Shown here piece by piece: positions 43,758-52,349 of a DNA stretch of 64,000 nt. The position numbers and the translations under genes are program-made. The number at the start of each line of letters is the position of its first letter. Within the stretch, counting starts at the first letter, position 1. The stretch covers positions 69,705 to 133,704 of the forward strand of contig NZ_VKHR01000002.1 of assembly GCF_009663145.1 (NCBI RefSeq). Reading direction: 5' to 3'. Source of the stretch: Shewanella sp. TC10 (GTDB lineage Bacteria; Pseudomonadota; Gammaproteobacteria; Enterobacterales; Shewanellaceae). Below the pieces are notes generated by a model. The model saw only the letters and a program-made list of their open reading frames with translations. It did not search any database and was not told where the DNA came from.

Positions 43758-43931
43758 AACTGTTGAACTAAACCACAATACAATAATCATAACAGCTTAC
43801 CACTATCAATCATTAATAGCGCCACTTCAACCGAGTTACCTCCAAGGACTCAGCTTGATTAATCCGCTTTAAGCCTTTATGGTTATTGTTAGTACAATAG
43901 TAGTAATATCCACACCTTAAGTGAGGTAACA

Positions 43932-44294
43932 ATGGACAAGTCCAAAATATTAGTGATTGATGATGACCCAGTTTGCACCAGTATGCTGCTCGCTATTCTT
44001 GGTGATGACTACTTGGTTATGACCGCTAATTCTGGCGACGGTGCAATTGAACTATTGTCTTCTGTAGAACCTGATTTAATCTTCCTTGATATCACCATGC
44101 CGGATGTAAACGGTTACCAAGTGATAAAATACGTCAAGAAGCATAGCCTGAACCAGCAAGTGCCGATTGTTGTGGTCAGTTCATTGGTTGAAGAATCGGA
44201 TCAAAATTTCGCGTTAAAGCTCGGTGCTGACGATTACTTAACCAAACCAATTTTGCCGAATAATGTCCAGAAAATGGTAGATAAATACCTTTAA
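43932..44294 (+). CDS. stand-alone CheY-like response regulator
   Basis: 120 residues consisting only of a receiver domain. The acidic pocket (Asp10-Asp12), phosphoacceptor Asp53 (DLIFLDITMPD), conserved Ser/Thr (VVVSS) and Lys in LTKP are all present, so it should be phosphorylated by a histidine kinase. No output domain is attached. No kinase gene lies in the window. A GAGGT ribosome site precedes the ATG and a strong hairpin follows, so it is a single-gene unit. Confidence 0.93.
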   Translation: MDKSKILVIDDDPVCTSMLLAILGDDYLVMTANSGDGAIELLSSVEPDLIFLDITMPDVNGYQVIKYVKKHSLNQQVPIVVVSSLVEESDQNFALKLGADDYLTKPILPNNVQKMVDKYL

Positions 44295-44384
44295 TCGCTT
44301 GAGTAGTCATCGATTAAAACATTAATAGTTAACATCAATAGCAAACACTGATTTTGAGTTCACACCGATGGTTATGCCATCAAC

Positions 44385-44410
44385 ATAATGCCTGCAACTG
44401 CAGGCATTAT
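44385..44410 (+). terminator. terminator after the response regulator
   Basis: Perfect 12-bp inverted repeat ATAATGCCTGCA / TGCAGGCATTAT with a 2-nt loop; T-rich ending is short (TTTG). Confidence 0.65.
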
Positions 44411-44513
44411 TTGATCTTATTCATATGAAAACTTCACATTGTCGTAAATGTTCAATCCTGAATAAGCACTATTGGCTATGATTAACCTGTACTTACATGA
44501 CAGGTCACACGCA

Positions 44514-45113
44514 ATGCCTATAAATTTTAAAGCCTTAAAATCTGGTCAAGCAATTCCTTTGACGACCACATTAACCATAACCTTGATCAAACAAGCTGAT
44601 TTGATTGATATCATTCAGATGTTCGATAACCCAAATGTGACTCAATATCTATTTTTTGCCCCAGCGCCAGTTGAAGTTTATCAAGATTTCTTTACCCCGA
44701 TTATCGACAATACCCAGTCAGCAATTGAAGCAGAAAAATGGCCGGATAATCCAACCATCATCATCAGAGATCATAATGGCCGCTTTATGGGCATGGCTGG
44801 ATTACCTGCAGTGATGTTTTTAGAAGGTAATTATGAAGTCGGTTATCAATTGCCTGAATACGCTTGGGGACAAGGTATTGCTAGCGCTGCTTGCCAGCTG
44901 CTGACCCACCTTGCTTTCACTGAACTTGACGCACATAAAATCACCGCAGATTGTTATCGCAGTAATATAGGATCATACAAGACCATGGAGAAGTGTGGCT
45001 TTGTACTAGAAGGAACCCAACAAGATTACTTTAAACTGGGCAACAAGTTTGACGATCGTGTCTTTTATGGGATCACCAAAACGCAGTTTCAAGCCATGTC
45101 ATCATGTGATTAG
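44514..45113 (+). CDS. GNAT family N-acetyltransferase (RimJ/RimL type)
   Basis: 199 residues from the ATG at 44514 (AGGT about 10 bp upstream); an in-frame TTG/ATG pair upstream would extend it by up to 14 residues. GNAT features: IKQADLIDIIQMFDNPNVTQYL, GYQLPEYAWGQGIASAACQLLTHLAF (acetyl-CoA loop), HKITADCYRSNIGSYKTMEKCGFVLEG. It is a typical Acetyltransf_3 enzyme acting on an unknown amine or protein N-terminus. Convergent with the S9 peptidase gene and sharing its terminator region. Confidence 0.87.
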   Translation: MPINFKALKSGQAIPLTTTLTITLIKQADLIDIIQMFDNPNVTQYLFFAPAPVEVYQDFFTPIIDNTQSAIEAEKWPDNPTIIIRDHNGRFMGMAGLPAVMFLEGNYEVGYQLPEYAWGQGIASAACQLLTHLAFTELDAHKITADCYRSNIGSYKTMEKCGFVLEGTQQDYFKLGNKFDDRVFYGITKTQFQAMSSCD

Positions 45114-45164
45114 AGTTTATTCGGCAGTATTTTGGCAGCAATGAATGAATAGCCATTAACAACA

Positions 45165-45199
45165 AAAATGCCGAACAATCAGATTGTTCGGCATTTCTT
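45165..45199. terminator. terminator between the GNAT and S9 peptidase genes
   Basis: Stem AAATGCCGAACAATC / GATTGTTCGGCATTT with a tiny loop, long and perfect; T-rich on both sides. Confidence 0.9.
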
Positions 45200-45244
45200 T
45201 TCACCATCAAGTTAATGAGTATTTAAACCAATAACTAAACGGGT

Positions 45245-47311
45245 TTACTTCGCACCTGGCTCAGCAAATTGATTCATCCACTTTTCAACTTCGTTGTACC
45301 AATAAATTGAATTGTTTGGCTTCATGATCCAATGGTTTTCATCAGGGAAGTAAATCATCCGCGATTCGATCCCTTTAGTTTGCAAGGTGCGGAATAACTC
45401 AAACCCTTGACCCACTGGCACGCGGTAATCTAATTGACCGTGTACCACTAGCGTTGGGGTGTCAAAGTTTTCAGCGCCATAATGTGGAGAGATCGATTTG
45501 TAAATCTCAGGGTTATCCCAGTAATCGCCAAAGCGAGTGCTGTGGACTGAGAAATCAGCGGCCATTTGCGAGTACATGTTATACACAGCAGCGTGGATAA
45601 ATAGCGCATTAAACGGCTGATCTTTTTGACCTAGAATAATCGAGGATAAGTAGCCACCGTAGCTTGCGCCGCCAGCCACTAAACGCTCGTTATCAATCCA
45701 GTCTTTAGCTTTAAACCAATCGGTTGCTTTAAACACATCCTCTAATGACTTGTTTTTCCAATCTGGGTTAATACTATCAGTATAGTCTTGTCCAAAACTG
45801 TTAGACCCATGGAAGTTAGGCCATGCAGTTACATATCCCCAAGAGGCAAACGTTTGCGCATTCCAGCGGTAATGGAAACCGTCAGAAATCGCACTGTGTG
45901 GGCCACCGTGAATAAGCATCATTAACGGATATTTTTTGCTTTTATCAAATCCTGGCGGGTAATGTACCCACATTTGCACATCTTCATCGTTGTAACCTTT
46001 ATAAGTTACTGACTCATAAGTGCCCATGTCGACGTCTGCTAAAACATCATCGTTAAAGCTATCTAAACGAGTGGTTTTGCCATTCTTAGGATTAACTTTC
46101 ACTAAACGTGCTGGGTACAAAAAGCTATCATTTGCCGCAACGATAGTGCCGTCATTAGCAATCGCGGGTGCGCCAAAGTTGGTGGCTTTAGTGATTGGTT
46201 TTACTTTGCCATTTTTAGCACTGATATGGAAAATACGGCGGGTTGCAGCATCATCAATAGCGGCATAAAAACCTTTGTTATCTGCAGTCCAGCTAAAGCG
46301 AGCCACAGAGCGATCCCAGTCAGTTGTGATCACTTTTTCAGAACGCTTTTTCACATCTAACAATACTAGGTTCGCCGTGTCAGCGTAAAAACCATGAATA
46401 AGCTGACGAGTAAACGCTAAGGTTTTACCATCAGGGCTAAAGGTTGGATTGGTATCTGGCGCTTCATTGTTAGCCGTTAAGTTTTCCACTTTACCACTGC
46501 CAATTGTTGCCATAAAAATATCAATTTTAGGGTCAACTTGGTTATCCCAGCCATTACTATTAAAGGCAATTAACTTACCGTCTGGCGAAATATCGTAGTT
46601 GCCACTACTTTGCGATGAACGTGGTAACTGCTTGTTTAATGGCTGAGTAATAGCCGCAATGTCACCGCCTTTAACAGGAATACTAAATACGTGTGCTTCA
46701 CGGTCTTCGTCAATCCAATGATCAAAGCTTGAGAATGGTAATGCATTCCATTGGTGTGCAGAGACTTTAGTATCTTTGTTGGCTTTTAATTGAGCCGACA
46801 TTTCGTCCCAGTTTTTATTTGGGAACACGTTACTAATAAAGTAAATATTGTCACCAACCCACTTAATGCCTTTAACGCCACCAGGCACTTCAGTTAAGCG
46901 CTGCGCCTCACCTGCTTTGTCCATTGGTAATAAATACACTTGGCCAGCTTCGTCTTTATCGCGCTTGCTAACAAAGGCTAATGTCTTACCGTCAGGTGAA
47001 AAAGTCGGTTCGCTCGCTCTCAGCCCTTTAGCTGTTAAAGGGCGTTGGCCTTTACCGTCTTTATCAAACAACCATAGTTGAATCGCACCTTTGTCTTCTG
47101 GCACATCGTATTGGGTTACAGGCGCAATGATAAACTCACCGTTTGGTGAAATAATTGGATTGCCTATTCGGCTTAGCTTCCACAACACATCCACTGATAA
47201 TGTGGTATCTTGCGCTGCTTTTTGAACTGATTGAGTTAATTTGACTTGCTCTGCAGCCATTGATGCTGCGGGCATCAACAAGCACATAAGCACTATCCCG
47301 ACTTTCTTCAC
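45245..47311 (-). CDS. exported S9 family prolyl oligopeptidase-like peptidase
   Basis: 688 residues with a Sec signal peptide (MKKVGIVLMCLLMPAASMAAE). A seven-bladed beta-propeller of WD40/TolB-like repeats (PTFSPDGKTLAF appears several times) precedes the alpha/beta-hydrolase domain with LMLIHGGPHSA, GGASYGGYLSS (nucleophile Ser), VVHGQLDYRVP (Asp) and DENHWI (His). The layout is that of dipeptidyl/acylaminoacyl peptidases, which cut short peptides; the exact specificity is not evident. Periplasmic by signal. Single gene with a terminator. Confidence 0.95.
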   Translation of the reverse strand: MKKVGIVLMCLLMPAASMAAEQVKLTQSVQKAAQDTTLSVDVLWKLSRIGNPIISPNGEFIIAPVTQYDVPEDKGAIQLWLFDKDGKGQRPLTAKGLRASEPTFSPDGKTLAFVSKRDKDEAGQVYLLPMDKAGEAQRLTEVPGGVKGIKWVGDNIYFISNVFPNKNWDEMSAQLKANKDTKVSAHQWNALPFSSFDHWIDEDREAHVFSIPVKGGDIAAITQPLNKQLPRSSQSSGNYDISPDGKLIAFNSNGWDNQVDPKIDIFMATIGSGKVENLTANNEAPDTNPTFSPDGKTLAFTRQLIHGFYADTANLVLLDVKKRSEKVITTDWDRSVARFSWTADNKGFYAAIDDAATRRIFHISAKNGKVKPITKATNFGAPAIANDGTIVAANDSFLYPARLVKVNPKNGKTTRLDSFNDDVLADVDMGTYESVTYKGYNDEDVQMWVHYPPGFDKSKKYPLMMLIHGGPHSAISDGFHYRWNAQTFASWGYVTAWPNFHGSNSFGQDYTDSINPDWKNKSLEDVFKATDWFKAKDWIDNERLVAGGASYGGYLSSIILGQKDQPFNALFIHAAVYNMYSQMAADFSVHSTRFGDYWDNPEIYKSISPHYGAENFDTPTLVVHGQLDYRVPVGQGFELFRTLQTKGIESRMIYFPDENHWIMKPNNSIYWYNEVEKWMNQFAEPGAK

Positions 47312-47581
47312 GAGAGGTCTCCTTGATCTAGTTATTGTTATTTTTCTTCCGCTGCCATCATTAGTAAATTGCGGCAGTAAGTAAAGCTAGCGATGAATGT
47401 TAATCGAATTAACACCGAGAGAACGGGACAACCATCACCCTTGTTACATCAACATAAATCCATTGTCATGGTTAACAATTAAATAAAGCTTAAGCTGTGT
47501 GATTGAATAGTGATTAGTGGATAAAAAACATTAAGTATGCATACAAAATCAATAGCTAACCTTCTATAAAAACGCAATATA
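47312..47581. other. promoter region of the S9 peptidase
   Basis: About 270 bp of intergenic DNA without a recognised operator or small gene; it precedes the divergent terminator of the DUF4382 gene. Confidence 0.5.
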
Positions 47582-47614
47582 AAAAATGCCGTTCACCTTA
47601 AGTGAACGGCATTT
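47582..47614 (-). terminator. terminator after the DUF4382 lipoprotein gene
   Basis: Stem AAATGCCGTTCAC / GTGAACGGCATTT with a 5-nt loop and a T-run on the minus strand, about 90 bp after the stop codon. Confidence 0.85.
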
Positions 47615-47706
47615 GTATATTTCAGATTTTTTAAAGCTGATGGTTTAATCTATTTGTAAACGAAGTGCTTAATTTGAATAAGCAATCTAGATCTATCGTG
47701 CTCGAA

Positions 47707-48693
47707 TTACTCAACTATTTCAGCAAAATCGATCATCAAGTTCTCACCTTCAGCAAGTGGCGTTTGCTTTGTTTGCTCTGCGGGATCAGCAATCATGATT
47801 TCATCATAATATTCAGGATCGTCGTTCACAGCGCTACAGCTAAATGCTAGCGTATAGTCACCTGCAGGTAAAAAGTTAAAGCTGTAGCTGTATAAATCTG
47901 TACTGTCGTCCAGTTGCAACATTTTAGATGCATAAGGCGCGACCACATCTTCTGGTACATTATTATCGACGTCAGGATCGAATTCATCACCAAGTACCGA
48001 AGTTTCATCGACTAAGCCAGCGTATAAATACACTACATTGCCAGTATCTGCTTCACAGGTTTCCCCAGCCATAAATAAGTTTGCATCAACAGAGCCGAAA
48101 ATTGAGCCTACAGATTGATTATCGACAATAGTGACACCGTGAGGCTTGAGGTTATAACTCGATTCATTGGCAGTGCTAACGAGTGATTTTCTTAAATTAA
48201 AATCAATCGTATAAGCCTGAGTTGCCTCAACAGAAACGGTGAATCCACCAAGTCTTAGCTTATTACTCGGTGTTTTAAGCGGTAAAATTGAACCATCTTC
48301 TTCAACAACATTACAGTCTTCTGTGGAGCCATTTTGATTTTGTGGACAGCCTTGGGTATTAATTATCAGTTCTTGATAATCACCTACAGGTAACTCGACT
48401 TCAGAAAGAATTAATAAGCTGTCACCATTTTGATAATCTAATAAATTGATTTGCTGAGGAGTTTCATTACCCTCTTCATCAACCAATGGCAGTTCGATGT
48501 CATCTTCACCATTGCGTTTTAATGTAATTGATTGATAAGTCACATTGACTTCTAATGCGCTATCTACTGGAGCATCAGCTATAGAAAATGACACTTTAGC
48601 AGTCGTAGGTTCAGAGTCAGAACTGTCACTACCACAGCCTATTAGTGCTGCACTGATACAGCATGCAATTGTGGTCTTTAAAAATAAATTCAT
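47707..48693 (-). CDS. DUF4382 domain lipoprotein
   Basis: 328 residues with a lipoprotein signal (LIGCGSD, Cys20) and Ser/Asp-rich linker. The DUF4382 domain follows, with KVSFSIADAPVDSALEVNVTYQSITL, INLLDYQNGDSLLILSEVELPVGDYQELIINTQG and a later NLRKSLV. The C-terminal part has GSIFGSVDANLFMAGETCEADTGNVVYLYAGL, a beta-domain like a carbohydrate-binding or surface module, with a Cys pair. Predicted outer-membrane or periplasmic lipoprotein; function unknown. Single gene with its own terminator. Confidence 0.85.
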   Translation of the reverse strand: MNLFLKTTIACCISAALIGCGSDSSDSEPTTAKVSFSIADAPVDSALEVNVTYQSITLKRNGEDDIELPLVDEEGNETPQQINLLDYQNGDSLLILSEVELPVGDYQELIINTQGCPQNQNGSTEDCNVVEEDGSILPLKTPSNKLRLGGFTVSVEATQAYTIDFNLRKSLVSTANESSYNLKPHGVTIVDNQSVGSIFGSVDANLFMAGETCEADTGNVVYLYAGLVDETSVLGDEFDPDVDNNVPEDVVAPYASKMLQLDDSTDLYSYSFNFLPAGDYTLAFSCSAVNDDPEYYDEIMIADPAEQTKQTPLAEGENLMIDFAEIVE

Positions 48694-49058
48694 AGCTGAA
48701 TCCTTTAATGATGAGTGTTACATAACCCATTAATTATACCTGTTAAAGAATGCTTGAAATGGAGATGTTTGATAATAGTGGAGCTATGATTAACAGTGAA
48801 ATCATAAGCGATTAAAAAATATCAATTTTTACAATCGTATCGACTAAAATAAATTGACGAATCAATCGATGAAAGCTTGATATAACAAAAAACGCGCCCA
48901 ACAATTACCAACAGCTGTTACAGCCACGTGAACAGCAGGGGGGGGGTAAGTTGCAACTAAAACCCGTCTTTTACTTAAAAACGTTCACATAGTTGACAGC
49001 TAAATGCATCAAAAATCACCGCAAATAGAATGTTGAATAACTAGGCTGATTGCACTCT
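48694..49058. other. intergenic region with a G9 homopolymer
   Basis: About 365 bp with no gene. A run of nine Gs lies at 48938-48946 next to a palindromic AACAGCTGTT (48910-48919). No other feature recognised. Confidence 0.5.
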
Positions 49059-49580
49059 TTAAAGTTCTAGCTTTGCCCTCAATTCATTTAATGCAGCGAC
49101 TGAAAAACCTTGGTCATAAAAATAGATGATTTTCCCCTCAGTATTTAGCAATACCACCCGAGTATTATTCGGGTTTTCATTACCGGTAAAGGCTTGCACT
49201 TGTTCGCCATCTTCATAAATGGTTACCACGCCTTTCCATAATGGTTTTGGAATGCCCGCACGCATGCCATTATCGATTAAAGTACTGAACATTCTAGGAA
49301 ACATGCCTTGAATCGTCGGCAACTCATACACCGCAACTTGGGTTTGAGTCATGTCCAAACCAATCAGCCAACGGTCAATATCAAATTGTGAGTCTTGCTT
49401 GTAGCCAATTAACAACAGGGTCACTTGGCCACTCACATCCTCAGGAAAGCTCATCGTAGTTTGCGCTAAACTCTCACCAGACACCGACGGAAACACCTGT
49501 CCCGTTACCTGCTGATTTGGGTAAGTGGTACTGCATGCACTCAGCAGCAATACCACCACTAACATCAATATGGCACGCAT
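49059..49580 (-). CDS. lipoprotein with thioredoxin-like fold
   Basis: 173 residues with a lipoprotein signal (LLLSACSTT, Cys16) and an AAGGA site upstream. The body has the shape of an AhpC/TSA or SCO/ATP10-like thioredoxin fold: VFPSVSGESLAQTTMSFPEDVSGQVTLLLIGYK, DRWLIGLD, VVLLNTEGKIIYFYDQGFS. There is no CxxC active site, so it is probably a non-redox chaperone-like relative. Lipid-anchored to the periplasmic side of a membrane. Function not established. Confidence 0.75.
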   Translation of the reverse strand: MRAILMLVVVLLLSACSTTYPNQQVTGQVFPSVSGESLAQTTMSFPEDVSGQVTLLLIGYKQDSQFDIDRWLIGLDMTQTQVAVYELPTIQGMFPRMFSTLIDNGMRAGIPKPLWKGVVTIYEDGEQVQAFTGNENPNNTRVVLLNTEGKIIYFYDQGFSVAALNELRAKLEL

Positions 49581-49725
49581 TTTAAAATCCTTTAATTATT
49601 TCATTCATTAAATCAATAATTAACCATACGTAACGGGAGATAATAAAGATTGAAATCTTAAGATTATTTTTAAATGCGTTTTATAAATAGCATGCTGATG
49701 AATGGTAAAGCCATAACCAACAGCG

Positions 49726-50184
49726 CTACTCTTCTGCTGCGATTTGAGGTTCAAGCTTATTCAGCTCAGCATCAAATATATTGGTTAATAGCACTTCACC
49801 CTGTTGATTGACCCTGAACTCACCATATTTTGCAGCTTCATAGACACTGGCGTGACCTTCTTGAAAGAAAAACGCATTGACCGCAAATTTAATCCTGCCG
49901 TCTCTGACTCGATACTGTAAGCGCATTTCATCTGCTGCTAGCTCCTGCCCATCATATAAGGCTTTATAAGTCGCGATATTGCGTGAATCGAAACTCACCA
50001 CCACGTAGCCGTCACGATTAAGCAGTTTGATGGGCAAAGCCAACAACGCGGTGAAAGTGAAGCCACCGTGCCGATTTCTGTAACAAATGGCGCGGCCATA
50101 AGTCAGCGGGTAATAGTCAACGGGTAAAAATGCAATAAACACCGAAAACATCATGGTCATCGACATTGCCACCCTATCAGCCAC
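49726..50184 (-). CDS. GDYXXLXY domain protein
   Basis: 152 residues if the GTG at 50184 is used (GGAG site 5 bp upstream); a GTG at 50190 and an ATG at 50166 (AGGG upstream) are alternatives. A transmembrane helix comes first, then VDYYPLTYGRAICYRN, a variant of the GDYxxLxY motif with Val for Gly, and a beta-rich body with YVVVSFDSRNIATYKALYDGQEL, FAVNAFFFQEGHASVYEAAKYGEFRVNQQGEVLLTNIFD. That body matches the family closely. Homologues usually sit beside DUF2157/DUF4401 genes; no such gene is here. Function unknown. Confidence 0.7.
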   Translation of the reverse strand: MADRVAMSMTMMFSVFIAFLPVDYYPLTYGRAICYRNRHGGFTFTALLALPIKLLNRDGYVVVSFDSRNIATYKALYDGQELAADEMRLQYRVRDGRIKFAVNAFFFQEGHASVYEAAKYGEFRVNQQGEVLLTNIFDAELNKLEPQIAAEE

Positions 50185-50275
50185 AATCACTCCAGTATTA
50201 TCTATTTATAACGTACCTATCGAGTCCATAAATTCGCTAAAGCTAATGTATTGATTGATATTTATTCAGCTAACG

Positions 50276-50369
50276 CTTTGGTATCAAAATGATACAAAGA
50301 TCATAAAAACGAACAAATTATTGCCAATTTGTTTGTCTTACCAAATACATTTGGCTATTTTGCCAAATG
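50276..50369. promoter_or_regulatory. three palindromes in the ars promoter, candidate ArsR operators
   Basis: Inverted repeats in a row: GTATCA-AAA-TGATAC (50281-50295), AACAAATT-ATTGCC-AATTTGTT (50312-50333) and CATTTGGC-TATTTT-GCCAAATG (50348-50369). The last two have 8-bp arms and 6-nt spacers and start 36 bp apart, about 60-115 bp before the arsR start. ArsR-type repressors bind such palindromes. Confidence 0.55.
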
Positions 50370-50427
50370 ACAAAATAACTTTTACAAGATCAAATTTTTT
50401 CATTAGTCGATCTTGAAGGACATTGAA

Positions 50428-50751
50428 ATGACAGAACAAGAACAGTTAAGACTTGATGCCCGCTCTGGTGTTCTCAAAGCGTTAGCTCACCCTACTCGTT
50501 TATGGATTTTAGAGCAGCTACAACAGCAAGAACGTTGTGTTTGCGACTTAACCGATGGGGTTAATGCCGATATTTCTACCGTATCAAAACACCTATCTGT
50601 TCTAAAGCAAGCAGGGATAATCAGTAGTCGACGAGAAGGCAAAAATATCATTTACCGCCTCGAAACTCCCTGCCTGCTGAAAATGTTTGACTGTGTAGAA
50701 ACTGTCATTGAAAAAAACGCTAAAAAACAAGCTGCGCTGCTAAAAGCTTAA
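50428..50751 (+). CDS. arsR: ArsR family metalloregulator
   Basis: 107 residues from the ATG at 50428 (AAGGA site 8 bp upstream); an upstream in-frame TTG is less likely. Winged helix-turn-helix of the ArsR/SmtB family: KALAHPTRLWILEQLQQQERCVCDLTDGVNADISTVSKHLSVLKQAGIISSRREGKNIIYRL. Cys37 and Cys39 in ERCVCDL match the As(III)-binding site of ArsR proteins. It should repress the genes downstream until arsenicals bind. First gene of the operon, with palindromes in its promoter. Confidence 0.92.
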   Translation: MTEQEQLRLDARSGVLKALAHPTRLWILEQLQQQERCVCDLTDGVNADISTVSKHLSVLKQAGIISSRREGKNIIYRLETPCLLKMFDCVETVIEKNAKKQAALLKA

Positions 50752-50876
50752 CGCACCAGTTCAGTAACAATCAGCGCAGTAAACAATCAGCTCAACAAAC
50801 CATGATTAATACTCCGGTTAATTAACTCAATTCGGTGATTAACCTGTTCCTAAGATAAGCAGTAGAGGAATTAAAG

Positions 50877-51116
50877 ATGAAAATTGAAATACTAGGAAGT
50901 GGCTGTAAAAAATGTACCAACTTAGCCAATGAAGTCACCGCAATTGCATCGCGTTTAGGTGTTGATGCTGAAGTAGAGAAAGTTACCGACATGGCCATCA
51001 TTTTAGATTATGGGGTGATGTCTACCCCTGCCATTGTGATTAATGGAAAAGTAATGACTGCTGGCACAGTGCCTTCAACGACTGAAATCGAACAACTCCT
51101 CACTCAAGCCAATTAG
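50877..51116 (+). CDS. arsE: ArsE-like small thioredoxin-fold protein
   Basis: 79 residues, a minimal thioredoxin domain of the redox-active disulfide protein 2 (TM0996/MTH895) group. It has CKKC at residues 10-13, EVTAIASRLGVDAEVEKVTD, and YGVMSTPAIVINGKV. In a Shewanella putrefaciens operon a protein of this type, ArsE, works with ArsF to reduce aromatic arsenicals and nitro groups; that is from memory of the literature. Its position between arsR and the ArsF-like gene supports the same role. Thiol-redox function in the cytoplasm is certain in kind, the substrate is inferred. Confidence 0.85.
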   Translation: MKIEILGSGCKKCTNLANEVTAIASRLGVDAEVEKVTDMAIILDYGVMSTPAIVINGKVMTAGTVPSTTEIEQLLTQAN

Positions 51117-51145
51117 CTATTCAGTTGCATTTAATAGGATAAGTC

Positions 51146-51661
51146 ATGAATATTCGCACCACATTCTCCAAATGGTTTCTACCACTCGCCGTTTTTTGTA
51201 GCTTTGCAGTTATGCAAATTCAACTACAAGCTCAAGCAACTGATCTCGCCATCGCACCACCCGCTGTCGAAATGGCAGATCAGCAAGTACTTAAAGTTTA
51301 CTACTTCCACGGTAATGTCCGCTGCACTTCATGTGAACTCATCGAAAAATATACCACCCAAGCAATCAATACGGGCTTTGCAGATCAAATTGCACAAGGT
51401 GATGTTGAACTGACCACAGTAAACCTTGAAGCCAGAGGAAACAGCCACTTCATTGAAGACTTTCAACTAATCACTCGCTCAGTCGTTATCGCTATCGAGG
51501 AACATGGCGAAACAATGCAATATCGCCGCTTAGATCGCGTTTGGGAGTTAGTGACCGACAAGCAAGACTTTCAAAACTACTTATATCAACAAATTGGTGA
51601 ACTAACCGACACTCGCCAAACAAGCCGTGATAACACCAACGGATCATTACCCCATGGTTGA
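51146..51661 (+). CDS. arsF: ArsF-like nitrophenyl-compound nitroreductase subunit
   Basis: 171 residues with a signal-anchor at the N-terminus (WFLPLAVFCSFAVMQI). The conserved region KVYYFHGNVRCTSCELIEKYTTQAINTGFADQIAQGDVEL matches the ArsF family, including a CTSC redox pair, followed by YRRLDRVWELV. ArsF is reported to act with ArsE in reducing nitro and arsonate groups of aromatic arsenicals. It starts 29 bp after arsE and its end overlaps the ArsG-like gene. The active site is predicted to face the periplasm. Confidence 0.85.
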   Translation: MNIRTTFSKWFLPLAVFCSFAVMQIQLQAQATDLAIAPPAVEMADQQVLKVYYFHGNVRCTSCELIEKYTTQAINTGFADQIAQGDVELTTVNLEARGNSHFIEDFQLITRSVVIAIEEHGETMQYRRLDRVWELVTDKQDFQNYLYQQIGELTDTRQTSRDNTNGSLPHG

Positions 51662-52346
51662 GTGGATGTTGGTATTAAGCAGTGCACTGTGGTTTGGGGT
51701 GTTAACCTCCATTTCACCGTGCCCACTGGCCACCAATATTGCTGCAGTCTCTTTTCTTAGTAAGCAAGTGGAAAAGCCAACACAGTCAATGTTAATGGGC
51801 GCATCCTACAGTGCTGGGCGAATGTTAAGTTACATAGTTTTAGCGGCATTGCTGCTACACAGTGCGATGTCTGCGCCGCAGATATCAAACTTTTTGCAGA
51901 CCCAAATGAACATGGTATTAGGTCCGGTATTGTTATTTGTAGGGGCTTGTTTACTTGGCTGGGTAAGCCTACCCACATCTAACTGGTCGATATCAAATCA
52001 ATTGCAGCAGCGCTTAGCAAAACGTGGGCAGATCGGGGCATTTAGCTTAGGCGGTATTTTTGCACTGTCATTTTGCCCAACCTCTGCTGCACTATTTTTT
52101 GCTTCTCTATTACCTTTGGCCATGGCGCAGCAATCTAGTTTTTGGCTTCCTGCCGCCTATGGAATAGGGACTGCTTTACCAGTGCTTATTATTGCGCTCT
52201 TGCTACAACTGGGCACAGTAAAAGTCGCGTCGCTATTTCAACAAATGACCGTAATCGAAAAAGTCTCTCGACGTTTATCTGGGGCTATTTTCATCGCTGC
52301 AGGGTGTTATTACTGCTGGTATTACTTAATTCCGTTAATGAGGTAG
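51654..52346 (+). CDS. arsG: ArsG-like aromatic arsenical efflux permease
   Basis: 230 residues with about six transmembrane helices of the CcdA/DsbD type. Paired Cys-Pro helices are visible: LTSISPCPLATNIAAVSFLSKQ near the start and LSFCPTSAALFFASLLPLA in the second half. The ATG at 51654 overlaps the last codons of arsF (GTG at 51627 is a longer alternative). In the arsEFG operon this permease is thought to export the trivalent aromatic arsenical; a role as thiol-electron carrier for ArsF, as in CcdA, is the other possibility. Confidence 0.83.
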   Translation: MVEWMLVLSSALWFGVLTSISPCPLATNIAAVSFLSKQVEKPTQSMLMGASYSAGRMLSYIVLAALLLHSAMSAPQISNFLQTQMNMVLGPVLLFVGACLLGWVSLPTSNWSISNQLQQRLAKRGQIGAFSLGGIFALSFCPTSAALFFASLLPLAMAQQSSFWLPAAYGIGTALPVLIIALLLQLGTVKVASLFQQMTVIEKVSRRLSGAIFIAAGCYYCWYYLIPLMR

Positions 52347-52349
52347 CCA

